Assembly: GCA_036961295.1 (NCBI GenBank)
Contig: JBALVX010000002.1
Coordinates: 248,001 to 312,000, forward strand
DNA length: 64,000 nucleotides
Direction: 5' to 3'
Source: JAGPUQ01 sp036961295
GTDB taxonomy: Bacteria > Pseudomonadota > Gammaproteobacteria > Pseudomonadales > Porticoccaceae
Below are positions 26,168 through 34,703 of this stretch, piece by piece (positions within the stretch are counted from its first letter, which is position 1; each line of letters opens with the position of its first letter). A model generated the notes under the pieces. That model saw nothing but the letters and a program-made list of their open reading frames with translations, searched no databases and was not told the DNA's origin. Made by a program: the position numbers and the translations under genes.

Positions 26168-27442
26168 CTAGACGTAAACCGGGAAGCGCTTACAGATGTC
26201 GAGCACCTTGCCTTTCACCTCGGCAATCACCTCGGCAATCACCGGCTCTACCTTGCCTGCTTCAAGCCCTGCCAACACATCGCACATCCAATGAGTCAGC
26301 TCGATGGTCTCGGTTTCTTTAAAGCCGCGGGTGGTAATCGCTGGCGTACCCACGCGCAAACCGCTGGTCACAAAGGGCGAGCGTGGATCGTTGGGTACCG
26401 CGTTTTTGTTAACTGTGATGTTGGCTGCGCCCAGAGCGGCATCCGCATCTTTACCGGTATATTCCTTGCCAATCAGATTCACCAGCATTAAGTGGTTGTC
26501 GGTACCGCCGGAAACAATGTCGATACCGCGCTCGACAAACGTAGCTGCCATGGCACGCGCATTCGCGACCACTTGCTGTTGATAGACCGTGAAGTCCTCG
26601 CTCATCGCTTCTTTAAAGCTCACTGCTTTAGCCGCGATTACATGCATCAACGGGCCACCCTGGCCGCCGGGGAACACTGCAGAGTTGAATTTTTTCTCCA
26701 GCGCTTCGTTGGCGCGGGCGAGAATAATACCGCCGCGAGGGCCACGCAGAGTTTTGTGGGTAGTCGAGGTCACCACATCGGCAATCGGTACCGGGTTGGG
26801 ATAGCAACCTGCCGCCACCAAACCGGCGACGTGGGCCATATCGACCATTAAATACGCGCCGACTTTATCGGCGATATCGCGAAAGCGCTGCCAATCCATC
26901 ACTCGCGAATAAGCGGAAAACCCGGCAATAATCATTTTGGGCTTGTGTTCCAGCGCCAGCGCTTCGACCTGATCGTAATCCACTTCCGCGGTATCGGCCT
27001 TCAAACCATATTGAATAGCGTGATAGGTTTTACCGGAAAAATTCGGCTTCGCACCGTGAGTCAAATGGCCGCCATCGGCCAAACTCAAGCCCAGCACCAC
27101 ATCACCCGGCTCGCACAGCGCCTGGAATACCGCCGAATTCGCCTGGGAACCGGAGTGCGGCTGCACGTTGGCATAGTCCGCACCAAACAATTTCTTAGCC
27201 CGATCAATCGCCAACTGTTCCGCCTGATCCACGTACTCACAACCGCCGTAGTAACGCTTGCCCGGATAACCTTCCGCATACTTATTGGTCAGCACCGTGC
27301 CCTGCGCCTGCATCACCAGAGGGCTGGTGTAGTTTTCGGAGGCAATCAGCTCGATATGCTCTTCCTGACGTCGCTCTTCGTGCTGAATGGACTGCCAGAT
27401 TTCGGGATCAAATTGAGCGAGGGTCAAGTCTTTATCAAACAT
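26168..27442 (-). CDS. glyA: Serine hydroxymethyltransferase
   Basis: PLP enzyme that interconverts serine and glycine and supplies methylene-tetrahydrofolate. The 424 residues fit. The PLP lysine is in VVTSTTHKTLRGPRGG; QPHSGSQANSAVF and the N-terminal IASENYTSP are also present. Near the C terminus a 12-bp in-frame duplication gives IAEVIAEV. Transcribed on the minus strand ahead of nrdR (98-bp spacer), with its promoter in the 233-bp gap shared with the divergent SDR gene. Confidence 0.98.
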   Translation of the reverse strand: MFDKDLTLAQFDPEIWQSIQHEERRQEEHIELIASENYTSPLVMQAQGTVLTNKYAEGYPGKRYYGGCEYVDQAEQLAIDRAKKLFGADYANVQPHSGSQANSAVFQALCEPGDVVLGLSLADGGHLTHGAKPNFSGKTYHAIQYGLKADTAEVDYDQVEALALEHKPKMIIAGFSAYSRVMDWQRFRDIADKVGAYLMVDMAHVAGLVAAGCYPNPVPIADVVTSTTHKTLRGPRGGIILARANEALEKKFNSAVFPGGQGGPLMHVIAAKAVSFKEAMSEDFTVYQQQVVANARAMAATFVERGIDIVSGGTDNHLMLVNLIGKEYTGKDADAALGAANITVNKNAVPNDPRSPFVTSGLRVGTPAITTRGFKETETIELTHWMCDVLAGLEAGKVEPVIAEVIAEVKGKVLDICKRFPVYV

Positions 27443-27675
27443 GGGCGGGGCACTCGGTAAAAATGAGGGCGAATTTTACACAATCCTTACGCGCGGGACT
27501 ATTTATTATGTACAGAACTTTGTATTCCAGGCCAAAAAGCCCAAATGACTCCGCAACAGCCACTATCGACGCCTACACCAACCCTTGCTCAATCCCAGCA
27601 GCTGTGGGAGGATTCCTTCAATACTCATAATCATTCGGCATCTAATCAACTTATTAAAAAAACCAGGGGAAAACC

Positions 27676-28470
27676 ATGTCAGATTTACTCACCGGCAAAG
27701 TCGCCATCGTTACCGGCGCGGCACGAGGCTTAGGACGGGAGTACGCGCTGGGTCTTGCGGCTCAGGGTGCCAAAGTAGTGGTCGCCGATATTCTTGATGG
27801 CGCTGAAACCGTCGCGATGATCAATAAGATCCACCCGGATGCCGCCATTGCGGTGGATCTGGATGTCACCAAGTCCGCGAGCACCGAAGCCATGGCGAAA
27901 CAAACCGTCGACAAGTTTGGCCGCCTGGACATTCTGGTCAACAACGCCGCCCTGTTTGGCAAAAGCGCCGTCAGTAAAGGCGTAGAAATGAAGCCCTTCT
28001 CGGCCATTGCCGAAGAAGACTGGGACCGAATGATGAACATTAACGTAAAAGGCGTATGGAACTGCACCAAGGCTGCCTACCCCTATATGAAAGAGCAGGG
28101 TTACGGGAAAATCATCAATATCGCGTCCACCAGCGTCTCCATGGGCGTGCCCTATATGCTGGACTACATCGCCTCCAAAGGCGCCGTAGCGGCCATGTCG
28201 CGCTCCCTCGCTCGGGAACTGGGGCCGGACGGCATCCGGGTCAATGCTCTGGCTCCGGGTTTTACCCTGTCTCAAGCCTCCAAGGATCTTCTCGAAGACA
28301 GCGGCAACGATACCCTCGCCCCGACGGTCGTGGCCATGACCTGCCTGGGCGAAGCGCAAACACCACCCACCCTGGTGGGCACCGTGGTTTACTTATCTTC
28401 ACAACTCAGTGATTTTGTGACCGGGCAAATATTGAATGTAGATGGCGGGGCGAATTTCACCAGTAACTAG
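27676..28470 (+). CDS. Short-chain dehydrogenase/reductase (SDR)
   Basis: Classical NAD(P)-dependent oxidoreductase of 264 residues. TGAARGLGREYALG is the cofactor loop, NNAALFG stands for NNAG, IASTSVSMG holds the catalytic Ser, and YIASKGA the Tyr-Lys pair; the C terminus VDGGANFTSN is usual. Asp after the second strand (VVVADI) suggests NAD rather than NADP. An AGGGGA ribosome-binding site precedes the ATG. It opens the accessory catabolic region and is followed 97 bp later by the AlkB-like hydroxylase, so oxidation of the alcohol made by that enzyme is a reasonable guess. Confidence 0.9.
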   Translation: MSDLLTGKVAIVTGAARGLGREYALGLAAQGAKVVVADILDGAETVAMINKIHPDAAIAVDLDVTKSASTEAMAKQTVDKFGRLDILVNNAALFGKSAVSKGVEMKPFSAIAEEDWDRMMNINVKGVWNCTKAAYPYMKEQGYGKIINIASTSVSMGVPYMLDYIASKGAVAAMSRSLARELGPDGIRVNALAPGFTLSQASKDLLEDSGNDTLAPTVVAMTCLGEAQTPPTLVGTVVYLSSQLSDFVTGQILNVDGGANFTSN

Positions 28471-28567
28471 GGTGTTACCAACAACCAGGGAAAACCAATA
28501 ATCGTTACTGGCTTTAAAAACTAGCTCCTCATCACGTAACCTATAATAAAAGCGAGGTAAAACCGAA

Positions 28568-29626
28568 ATGGATGCACTGCGCTACTTACTACCCGCCAGC
28601 TTTATGGTGATCACCGGCTTCGGCATCTTCAGCGGCGGGATAGCCACCTGGTCGGGTCTCGCGTTATTCCCGCTAGTCGCCTTTGCTGAATACTTTATGC
28701 AAGACGACATGCGCGTGCGTAACATGGGCACCTTTTCTGGTTTATTCATGCTGTATATTCAGCTTATACCCTGGGTTTTTATGTGGTACGCCCTGTGGTA
28801 CTTTCTTACCACACCCTACGTGTGGTGGGAGTGGTTGGGCACATTTTTGTCGATTAGCGCCGTTACCGCGGCCGTTGGCCTACCGGTTGCCCACGAATTA
28901 TTCCATCGACACGATAATTTTTCGCGTTTTGTCGGTAATTTATTTGCAGTCACCTTAATGGCGGGCGATGTAGAAAAAGAACACCGCATTGGCCACCATA
29001 TCGAAACCTCAAGCGCCATCGATGTAGACACGCCCTACCGCGGCGAATCGGTTTATGGCTTTATTCCGAAACTCCTGATCTTCTTCCATACCGCCCCCTG
29101 GGAACTGGAAAAAAAGCGCTTTGCCAACAAAGGTAAAAGCCACTGGACTCTATTTAACCCCTTGCTGTGGGCATGGTTGGGATTTTTTGCCCTGGTCGCC
29201 GTCTTTGTTTTAACGGCCGGATGGCAAGCCGGGCTTACCGTCGTCGCCATTTCCAGCTTAGGGCAAAGTATCGTCTGCATATTTAGTTACGTTCAGCACT
29301 ACGGTTTAATTCGCGTTCCAGGCACGCCGATTGAAAACCGACACGCCCTCAACCATATTCGCCCGCTGTCGCGCATACTGACCTTCGAGATCGTCACCCA
29401 CTCACAACACCACACCGACCCGACGCGGCCTTACTGGCAACTTACCCCCTATGAGGACGTGATTCGGCCAGGCAGCGCTTACGGCTACTTCCTACTCACC
29501 TTCATTCCTCCACTCTGGCATAACGCGATGAGAAAACATCTTACCGAATGGGATGAAAAATACGCCGACGCAGCCGAATTGAAACTCGCCGAAGCAGCAA
29601 ACCGAAAAGCGGGGTGGGTGAATTAA
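28568..29626 (+). CDS. AlkB-like membrane di-iron hydroxylase (alkane/xylene monooxygenase family)
   Basis: Integral membrane non-heme di-iron monooxygenase of 352 residues with about six hydrophobic segments. The histidine clusters of the AlkB/XylM family are all present: AHELFHRHD (about 118-126), EHRIGHHIETSS (about 139-150), SYVQHYGL (the NYVEHYGL equivalent) and THSQHHTDPTRPYWQL (near 278-293). It would need a rubredoxin or ferredoxin-reductase electron donor, none of which is in the window. Neighbours (SDR before, flavin monooxygenase and GSTs after) fit degradation of a hydrophobic alkyl, terpenoid or alkyl-aromatic compound; the substrate cannot be read from sequence. Confidence 0.88.
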   Translation: MDALRYLLPASFMVITGFGIFSGGIATWSGLALFPLVAFAEYFMQDDMRVRNMGTFSGLFMLYIQLIPWVFMWYALWYFLTTPYVWWEWLGTFLSISAVTAAVGLPVAHELFHRHDNFSRFVGNLFAVTLMAGDVEKEHRIGHHIETSSAIDVDTPYRGESVYGFIPKLLIFFHTAPWELEKKRFANKGKSHWTLFNPLLWAWLGFFALVAVFVLTAGWQAGLTVVAISSLGQSIVCIFSYVQHYGLIRVPGTPIENRHALNHIRPLSRILTFEIVTHSQHHTDPTRPYWQLTPYEDVIRPGSAYGYFLLTFIPPLWHNAMRKHLTEWDEKYADAAELKLAEAANRKAGWVN

Positions 29627-29861
29627 AGCGGATGAATGAATTCGAATTTTCTCCATGCTCCCCTCCGTCTGCGCGCGCAAAAAAACTAATCGAAATTTTA
29701 TTTTGGGCCGTCCTATATTATATTAGTAGCGGCACCTGGTTTCAGTCGCCATTTTTCAGAATCAAAGCACGAAACACAAAAAATATTTAAGCATTTTATT
29801 GTTTTTGATATTTTGATAGATTATCGAAATAAAACTAAAGACTTATAAGCAAAGAGTCACG

Positions 29862-31208
29862 ATGACGACCGATAGAAAACTACACTTGGGCGCATTTATG
29901 CGCCCCGCAAGCATCCATACCGCGGGCTGGCAGTATCCGGGCCAGTTTTCCGACGCCAATTTTAATTTCGCTCACCAGGTACGTTTTGTTCAAACCCTGG
30001 AGCGCGGCTTGTTTGACGCGATGTTTATGGCGGATCATCTGGCGCTGCTCAATATGCCGATGGAGGCGCTAAAGCGCAGCGCCACAGTGACTTCCTTTGA
30101 TCCGATGACTTTATTACCGGCCCTGGCAGTCGTCACTAAGCACATTGGTTTGATTTCTACAGCGTCTACCACCTACAACGAGCCCTACCATGTAGCCCGC
30201 AAGTTTTCGTCCCTGGATCATATTAGTAATGGCCGCGCCGGATGGAATTTGGTCACCTCGGCTAACCCATCCGAGGCGCTTAACTTTAACGTTGAAGCCC
30301 ATATGGAACACGATACTCGCTATCGTCGGGGACGGGAGTTCTACGACGTGGTGACGGGACTGTGGGATAGCTGGGCGGACGATGCCTTTATTCGCGACCA
30401 GGAGCAGGGTAACTATTTCGACCCGGACAAACTGCATACACTGGATCATAAGGGTGAATTTTTCTCGGTCAAAGGCCCGCTCAATGTCGCTCGACCGGTG
30501 CAGGGCTGGCCGGTGATCGTGCAGGCCGGGGCTTCGGATGCGGGTCGGCAATTAGCGGCGGAAACTGCGGAGATGGTCTTTGGTGCGATGAGCCAGTTAC
30601 CGGCAGCACAACAATACTACGCGGACGTAAAAACCCGTATGCAGGCGGTGGGTCGGTCGCCGGAACATATGAAAATATTGCCAGGTTGCTTTGTAATTAC
30701 CGGCGATACGCTAGCGGAAGCCAAAGCCAAAAAAACCAAACTGGATAGTTTGGTTGATCCTGCCAGCGGCATGGCATCCCTATCGGTGCAATTGGGATGT
30801 GACGCTTCCCAATTTGATCTGGACAGGGTGCTGCCGGAAATACCCGAATCCAACGCCAGTAAATCGTCCCGGCAGAAATTGTTAGATTTATCCAAAAACG
30901 AAGGCATGACCGTGCGCCAACTGGCACAGATGATTGGTGGTAGTTTTGGCGTACTGGAAATGGTCGGCACCCCGGCGATGATAGCGGTGCAAATGGAACA
31001 GTGGTTGATGACAGACGCCTGCGACGGCTTTAATATTATGTTTCCCTTTCTACCCTCCGGCATGGATGACTTTGTAGACAAGGTGGTACCAGAATTACAA
31101 CGACGGGGCTTATACCGCACCGAGTACGAAGGCAAAACGCTGCGAGAAAACCTGGGTATTCCCAGACCGGAAAACCAGTTTTTTACCAAAGAAAAAGCAT
31201 TTAAATAA
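29862..31208 (+). CDS. LLM-class FMN-dependent monooxygenase, NtaA/SnaA/DszA family
   Basis: Flavin-dependent monooxygenase of 448 residues that uses FMNH2 supplied by a separate reductase. The N terminus LHLGAFMRPASIHTAGW, then LERGLFDAMFMADH, STTYNEPYHVARKFSSLDHIS and GRAGWNLVTS, are hallmarks of the NtaA/SnaA/DszA branch of the luciferase-like TIM barrel. Enzymes of this group act on nitrilotriacetate, pristinamycin or dibenzothiophene sulfone, so oxidation of an organosulfur, cyclic or chelating substrate is possible. The 235-bp AT-rich spacer upstream suggests an independent promoter. No flavin reductase is nearby. Confidence 0.9.
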   Translation: MTTDRKLHLGAFMRPASIHTAGWQYPGQFSDANFNFAHQVRFVQTLERGLFDAMFMADHLALLNMPMEALKRSATVTSFDPMTLLPALAVVTKHIGLISTASTTYNEPYHVARKFSSLDHISNGRAGWNLVTSANPSEALNFNVEAHMEHDTRYRRGREFYDVVTGLWDSWADDAFIRDQEQGNYFDPDKLHTLDHKGEFFSVKGPLNVARPVQGWPVIVQAGASDAGRQLAAETAEMVFGAMSQLPAAQQYYADVKTRMQAVGRSPEHMKILPGCFVITGDTLAEAKAKKTKLDSLVDPASGMASLSVQLGCDASQFDLDRVLPEIPESNASKSSRQKLLDLSKNEGMTVRQLAQMIGGSFGVLEMVGTPAMIAVQMEQWLMTDACDGFNIMFPFLPSGMDDFVDKVVPELQRRGLYRTEYEGKTLRENLGIPRPENQFFTKEKAFK

Positions 31209-31331
31209 ACTTAAACTGGAAACATACTGGCGTAGTACGATTACGATTTTTCTATAACGGAATAAAAACCGAAATCCAAGGGTTAGCAGGGGGAACTAAC
31301 AGGGATTCGGCTGGTTGGAAGCAAACCTTAA

Positions 31332-32036
31332 CTACCGTGCTCTCTTTTGTCCCGTCTCGACCAAATCGAACGCCGCTTTAGCCATTTCTTCCGGATCGCC
31401 GGCCTGGCCAGTTAGCAGTTCGAAAAACTCTCGATCAGGTACGCTTACCCCGGCCTGCACTGCAGGACGCGCTTCGATTACGTCGAGCCAGCGCCTAAGG
31501 TTATCAAACTCATCCACCGGCACGCCCGCCCAAAAATAAATCCTCACCCAGGCCCAGTTTGCCATATCGGCAATTGAGTACTCACCGGCAAGGTATTCGT
31601 TTTCCGCCAGATGACCATCCAGTACCGAGAATAGTCGCCGAACTTCGCCCTGATAGCGATCGATCACCGCGGGAATTTTTTCTGGAAAATAACGCGAGAA
31701 TATATTCGCTTGCCCCATCATTGGCCCGATACCGCTCATCTGGAACATCAGCCATTGCATTACCTGCGCTCGTCCGCGTGTGTCTGACGGCAGGAAACGA
31801 CCACATTTTTCGGCAAGATGAATCATGATGGCGCCGGATTCAAATAACGTAATATCCTCGTCCGTATCGATAATCACCGGGATTCGGCCATTGGGATTAA
31901 GGCGTAAAAAATCCGGCAACTTCTGGTCTCCAGTCATAATATCGACGGGATGCACCGTGTAGGGAATCGCCATTTCTTCCAGTGCGATAGATGCCTTCCA
32001 ACCGTTGGGGGTCGAAGCGGTATAAAGTTCGATCAT
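31332..32036 (-). CDS. Glutathione S-transferase (Nu/YfcG-like)
   Basis: Cytosolic GST of 234 residues. The thioredoxin-like N-terminal domain contains YTASTPNGWKASIALEE, LNPNGRIPVIID with the cis-Pro, and FESGAIMIHLAEK for glutathione gamma-glutamyl contacts; the helical C-terminal domain follows. The N-terminal TxNGxK pattern is that of the YfcG/Ure2-like (Nu) class, which has disulfide-bond reductase activity. Convergent with the DszA-like gene (123 bp apart) and divergent from a second GST-like gene at 32269. Confidence 0.9.
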   Translation of the reverse strand: MIELYTASTPNGWKASIALEEMAIPYTVHPVDIMTGDQKLPDFLRLNPNGRIPVIIDTDEDITLFESGAIMIHLAEKCGRFLPSDTRGRAQVMQWLMFQMSGIGPMMGQANIFSRYFPEKIPAVIDRYQGEVRRLFSVLDGHLAENEYLAGEYSIADMANWAWVRIYFWAGVPVDEFDNLRRWLDVIEARPAVQAGVSVPDREFFELLTGQAGDPEEMAKAAFDLVETGQKRAR

Positions 32037-32039
32037 AGG

Positions 32040-32075
32040 GCTTTCCTATTGCTAAGGGCTTCCTGTTGCTAAGGG
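32040..32075 (-). repeat. Duplicated 17-18-bp unit before the GST gene
   Basis: On the plus strand GCTTTCCTATTGCTAAGG is followed by GCTTCCTGTTGCTAAGG. On the minus strand this places two copies of AGGAAG(C)- or AGGAAAGC-like ribosome-binding elements just before the GST start at 32036. Confidence 0.65.
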
Positions 32076-32268
32076 TTTTTGCATTTAATTTGTAACATTA
32101 CCTTTCGTGGCAGACACGCTAACAGAAAATTGTCGGGAGGCCACTCTGCTATTTTGCACAGTCTGGCCGCAGAATTGGGTCCTATAAAAATACCCGAGCA
32201 CCTATTGCTCACGTGAATAATTGGGTAGGATGACACCTTGATACCAACCGCTAACAAGGAGTCTGATC

Positions 32269-33033
32269 ATGGAGTACGTGAGTCCGAATGACGTTATAAC
32301 TGGGGATGGTCTACGCATCGTTCTGGTTCAGCATAGACCGAGCCCCTGGGGGCAAGCTGCCAAAGCGATGATGGAATATAAGGGACTTACCTACACCGCA
32401 GCTCCGTGGGAAGGCGGCGGCACCAACCACGACATCGTTAACTGGTCGGGTGCCAAAGGTGCGCCGGTGGTTGCCTGGAACGACGAAGCGCCGATTAACC
32501 GTTGGGATGACATTCTGTTTTTGCTCGAACGACTCGCGCCCGAAAAGCCGTTGATTCCGGCATCGGTAGAAGATCGCGTACTTACGCTGGGGCTTTCCTA
32601 TGAAATTTGTGGGGAACTCGGTCTCGGCTGGAACCGGCGACTGAGCCTGTTCCGCCCCGGTCTGGAATCAGGGCAGGCTCCGGAGGGTCTAAAGCGCATG
32701 GGCAGCAAATATGGTTTCTATCCCGACGACGTGGCCCGCGCCGACGAACGACAGATCGCCACACTTCAGGCATTGGCCAAACGTCTCAAAGCTCAGCAAC
32801 AAGCGGGTAGCGAATTCTTCGTCGGCAATAGTATTACACCCGTTGATTTCTACTGGACAGCATTCAGCAACCTGTTTGCCTTGATGCCGCCAGAGATATG
32901 CCCCATGGCCAAAGAATCCCGCGCCATGTTCGAGGCAATGGACGACAGCGTGCGCAATGCCATCGATTCCATACTTATCGAGCACCGCGACCGGATTATG
33001 GCGAATTACTTCAAAATACCAATGGAGATGTAA
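32269..33033 (+). CDS. Glutathione S-transferase-like protein
   Basis: Protein of 254 residues with a GST-type N-terminal thioredoxin fold: RIVLVQHRPSPWGQAAKAMMEY at about 17-38 (only W-G-Q where active GSTs have Ser/Cys/Tyr), KGAPVVAWNDEAPINRWDDILFLLERL with the cis-Pro and acidic glutathione contact, then a helical C-terminal domain ending in DRIMANYFKIPMEM. The first 15 residues are unusual. The catalytic residue is not obvious, so it may be a binding or isomerase-type member. An AAGGAG ribosome-binding site precedes the ATG. Confidence 0.78.
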   Translation: MEYVSPNDVITGDGLRIVLVQHRPSPWGQAAKAMMEYKGLTYTAAPWEGGGTNHDIVNWSGAKGAPVVAWNDEAPINRWDDILFLLERLAPEKPLIPASVEDRVLTLGLSYEICGELGLGWNRRLSLFRPGLESGQAPEGLKRMGSKYGFYPDDVARADERQIATLQALAKRLKAQQQAGSEFFVGNSITPVDFYWTAFSNLFALMPPEICPMAKESRAMFEAMDDSVRNAIDSILIEHRDRIMANYFKIPMEM

Positions 33034-33204
33034 TTGTTTTAGGTTATTATACGGCTATTCAGACGACCTGTTGGCTATTTAACCATATCGTTTAAAGAAT
33101 ACTGGATGCGAGAAATCCGGGCATTCCTAAACCGAAAAATTATTTTTTTGACAGTAAATAATGACCAAAACCTTTCCAAAAAAATTTCTTAAGGAAGCTA
33201 AACG

Positions 33205-33495
33205 ATGGCAACTTATGTAATTGCACAAGCCAAGACGAAAGATGCAGAAAAACTCGCGGCCTATGGACAAGCCGCTGGCCCCACCATCGCGGAACACGGC
33301 GGAGAAATGTTTATGCGCGCGCCCGTCGTTGAAGTGTTGTGTGGCAACACTGATTTTGAGCGCTTCCTCATGATTAAATTCGAGAACGCAGATACCGCCC
33401 GCGCCTGGTACAACAGCGACGCTTATCAAGCGCTTATCCCAATGCGTAATGAAGGCGCTGACATCGCATTAATACTGGTAGAAACGGCTGATTAG
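33205..33495 (+). CDS. DUF1330 family protein
   Basis: Small soluble protein of 96 residues with the dimeric alpha/beta-barrel (ferredoxin-like) fold of DUF1330: TYVIAQAKTKDAEKLAAYGQ, then a central VVEVL strand, FERFLMIKFENADTARAWYNSDAYQAL and a final strand ALILVETAD. Members often accompany catabolic operons, but no reaction is established. It lies 171 bp behind the GST-like gene on the same strand, with an AAGGAAG ribosome-binding site, and may be co-transcribed with it. Confidence 0.85.
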   Translation: MATYVIAQAKTKDAEKLAAYGQAAGPTIAEHGGEMFMRAPVVEVLCGNTDFERFLMIKFENADTARAWYNSDAYQALIPMRNEGADIALILVETAD

Positions 33496-33596
33496 CAAGC
33501 AAGTTAATGCCTGGTTAAGAAATTTTGATGGCTGCCAATTCGATGGGCGTCGCCCTATCAAAACGATGACATCTAAAACTTAACTTTACCGTTTAC

Positions 33597-33620
33597 GAAA
33601 AGGAGCCAGTTATGGCTCCC
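33597..33620 (-). terminator. Terminator downstream of the ketopantoate-reductase-like gene
   Basis: On the minus strand GGAGCC (33614-33619) pairs with GGCTCC (33602-33607) around ATAACT, followed by TTTTC. Placed 25 bp after the stop at 33645. Confidence 0.65.
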
Positions 33621-33644
33621 ACATCGCCAGATAACCGAGATTAA

Positions 33645-34655
33645 TTATTTCAAATAATTATCTAATACTTTAATAATTCGATAACACGCTTTAACCGTTG
33701 GTACTTCAATATTAAATTCAGCTGCCTCCTCAATAAAAGGCTTGAGAATATATTCAATTTCGGTTTTCTTCCCGGCTAACACATCGACATGCATAGAAGT
33801 ACGCGCATTCATACCTGCATCCAGCATTTGTTTGCCAAGAGCCATGATTGACAACACATCCGCTTCGAAATCATCGGATTCATCGAGTTGTTTTAATTTC
33901 GACACGGGGGCGTAAAATCCCTGGGCGCGATAGCCCATCGCCCGATTCACCGCCAGCAGTTCTTTGGCCAGGGCAATATAATGTTCGGCACCGTCTCGCA
34001 AAGCCATACCGTCGGCAACGGTAAGTTCTGAATTCCCAATTAAGGCACTCACCGACCAACCTGCCGCGTTGGCAATTTGTACGAGTTTTTCCCAAATCAC
34101 CTGACGAATGCAATCTACTGCTTTGCAGGGCAAATCCGCCGCGCTAAATGCGTCGCTAATTTTTTGTGCCCGCGGACTGACACTACCGTCCATCTCACCA
34201 AAATAACTGGCTACTGTTGAGGTGGCGTGGGTAACTACGACACCCGGCTCGACTAACGTACCGGCCTCAATGGTTGAAGCACCCAGCACGCGACTTTTGT
34301 CTCCGAGCCAATCACCGAGAACATCCTCTTTCACTACGCTGTTCTGCACCGAAAAAACCGTTTCGACACGGTCTTTTAAACTCTCAGCACCGGCTAGGGC
34401 AGTCTCATTATCTTTGCTCTTTACCGCCAGGATCATGTAGTCAAAATGACCGCTAGCTTGATCAGCTTCGGTCACCGCCTGAAGATTATTTTTTATCAAT
34501 AAAGGTCCGGCCTTGGTGTTAATCGTTAAACCTCTGGTATTAATTGCGTCTGCGTGCGCCGGTCTGGCAATCAACGTGACATCAACTCCGGTTCGCGCCA
34601 ACTGGCCACCCAATAACGAACCCAAACCACCCGCACCTAATACGACAACACGCAT
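33645..34655 (-). CDS. Ketopantoate reductase-like 2-dehydropantoate 2-reductase family protein
   Basis: NADPH-dependent ketoacid reductase fold of 336 residues. The N-terminal Rossmann motif VVLGAGGLGSLLGGQLARTG and following ARPAH fit PanE/ApbA; the C-terminal all-helical domain contains KLVQIANAAGWSVSALIGN (catalytic Lys with the Asn/Ser region) and SMHVDVLAGKKTEIEYI. In this setting, 48 bp behind a flavin monooxygenase and far from pan genes, it may reduce another 2-ketoacid or act on a degradation intermediate; the family contains several such paralogs. True panE function cannot be excluded. Confidence 0.85.
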   Translation of the reverse strand: MRVVVLGAGGLGSLLGGQLARTGVDVTLIARPAHADAINTRGLTINTKAGPLLIKNNLQAVTEADQASGHFDYMILAVKSKDNETALAGAESLKDRVETVFSVQNSVVKEDVLGDWLGDKSRVLGASTIEAGTLVEPGVVVTHATSTVASYFGEMDGSVSPRAQKISDAFSAADLPCKAVDCIRQVIWEKLVQIANAAGWSVSALIGNSELTVADGMALRDGAEHYIALAKELLAVNRAMGYRAQGFYAPVSKLKQLDESDDFEADVLSIMALGKQMLDAGMNARTSMHVDVLAGKKTEIEYILKPFIEEAAEFNIEVPTVKACYRIIKVLDNYLK

Positions 34656-34703
34656 CTTCTACTTCCTCTATTCATTATTTATCACTCTGTTATCGGCAAA
34701 TCC

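Noticed and set aside
27545..27733. Small plus-strand open frame before the SDR gene
   Set aside because: Overlaps the SDR start in another frame, is rich in Gln/Ser/Pro without a recognisable domain, and has no ribosome-binding site.
33555..33575. GC-rich inverted repeat after the DUF1330 gene as a terminator
   Set aside because: The arms overlap at their centre and there is no T-run on the plus strand.
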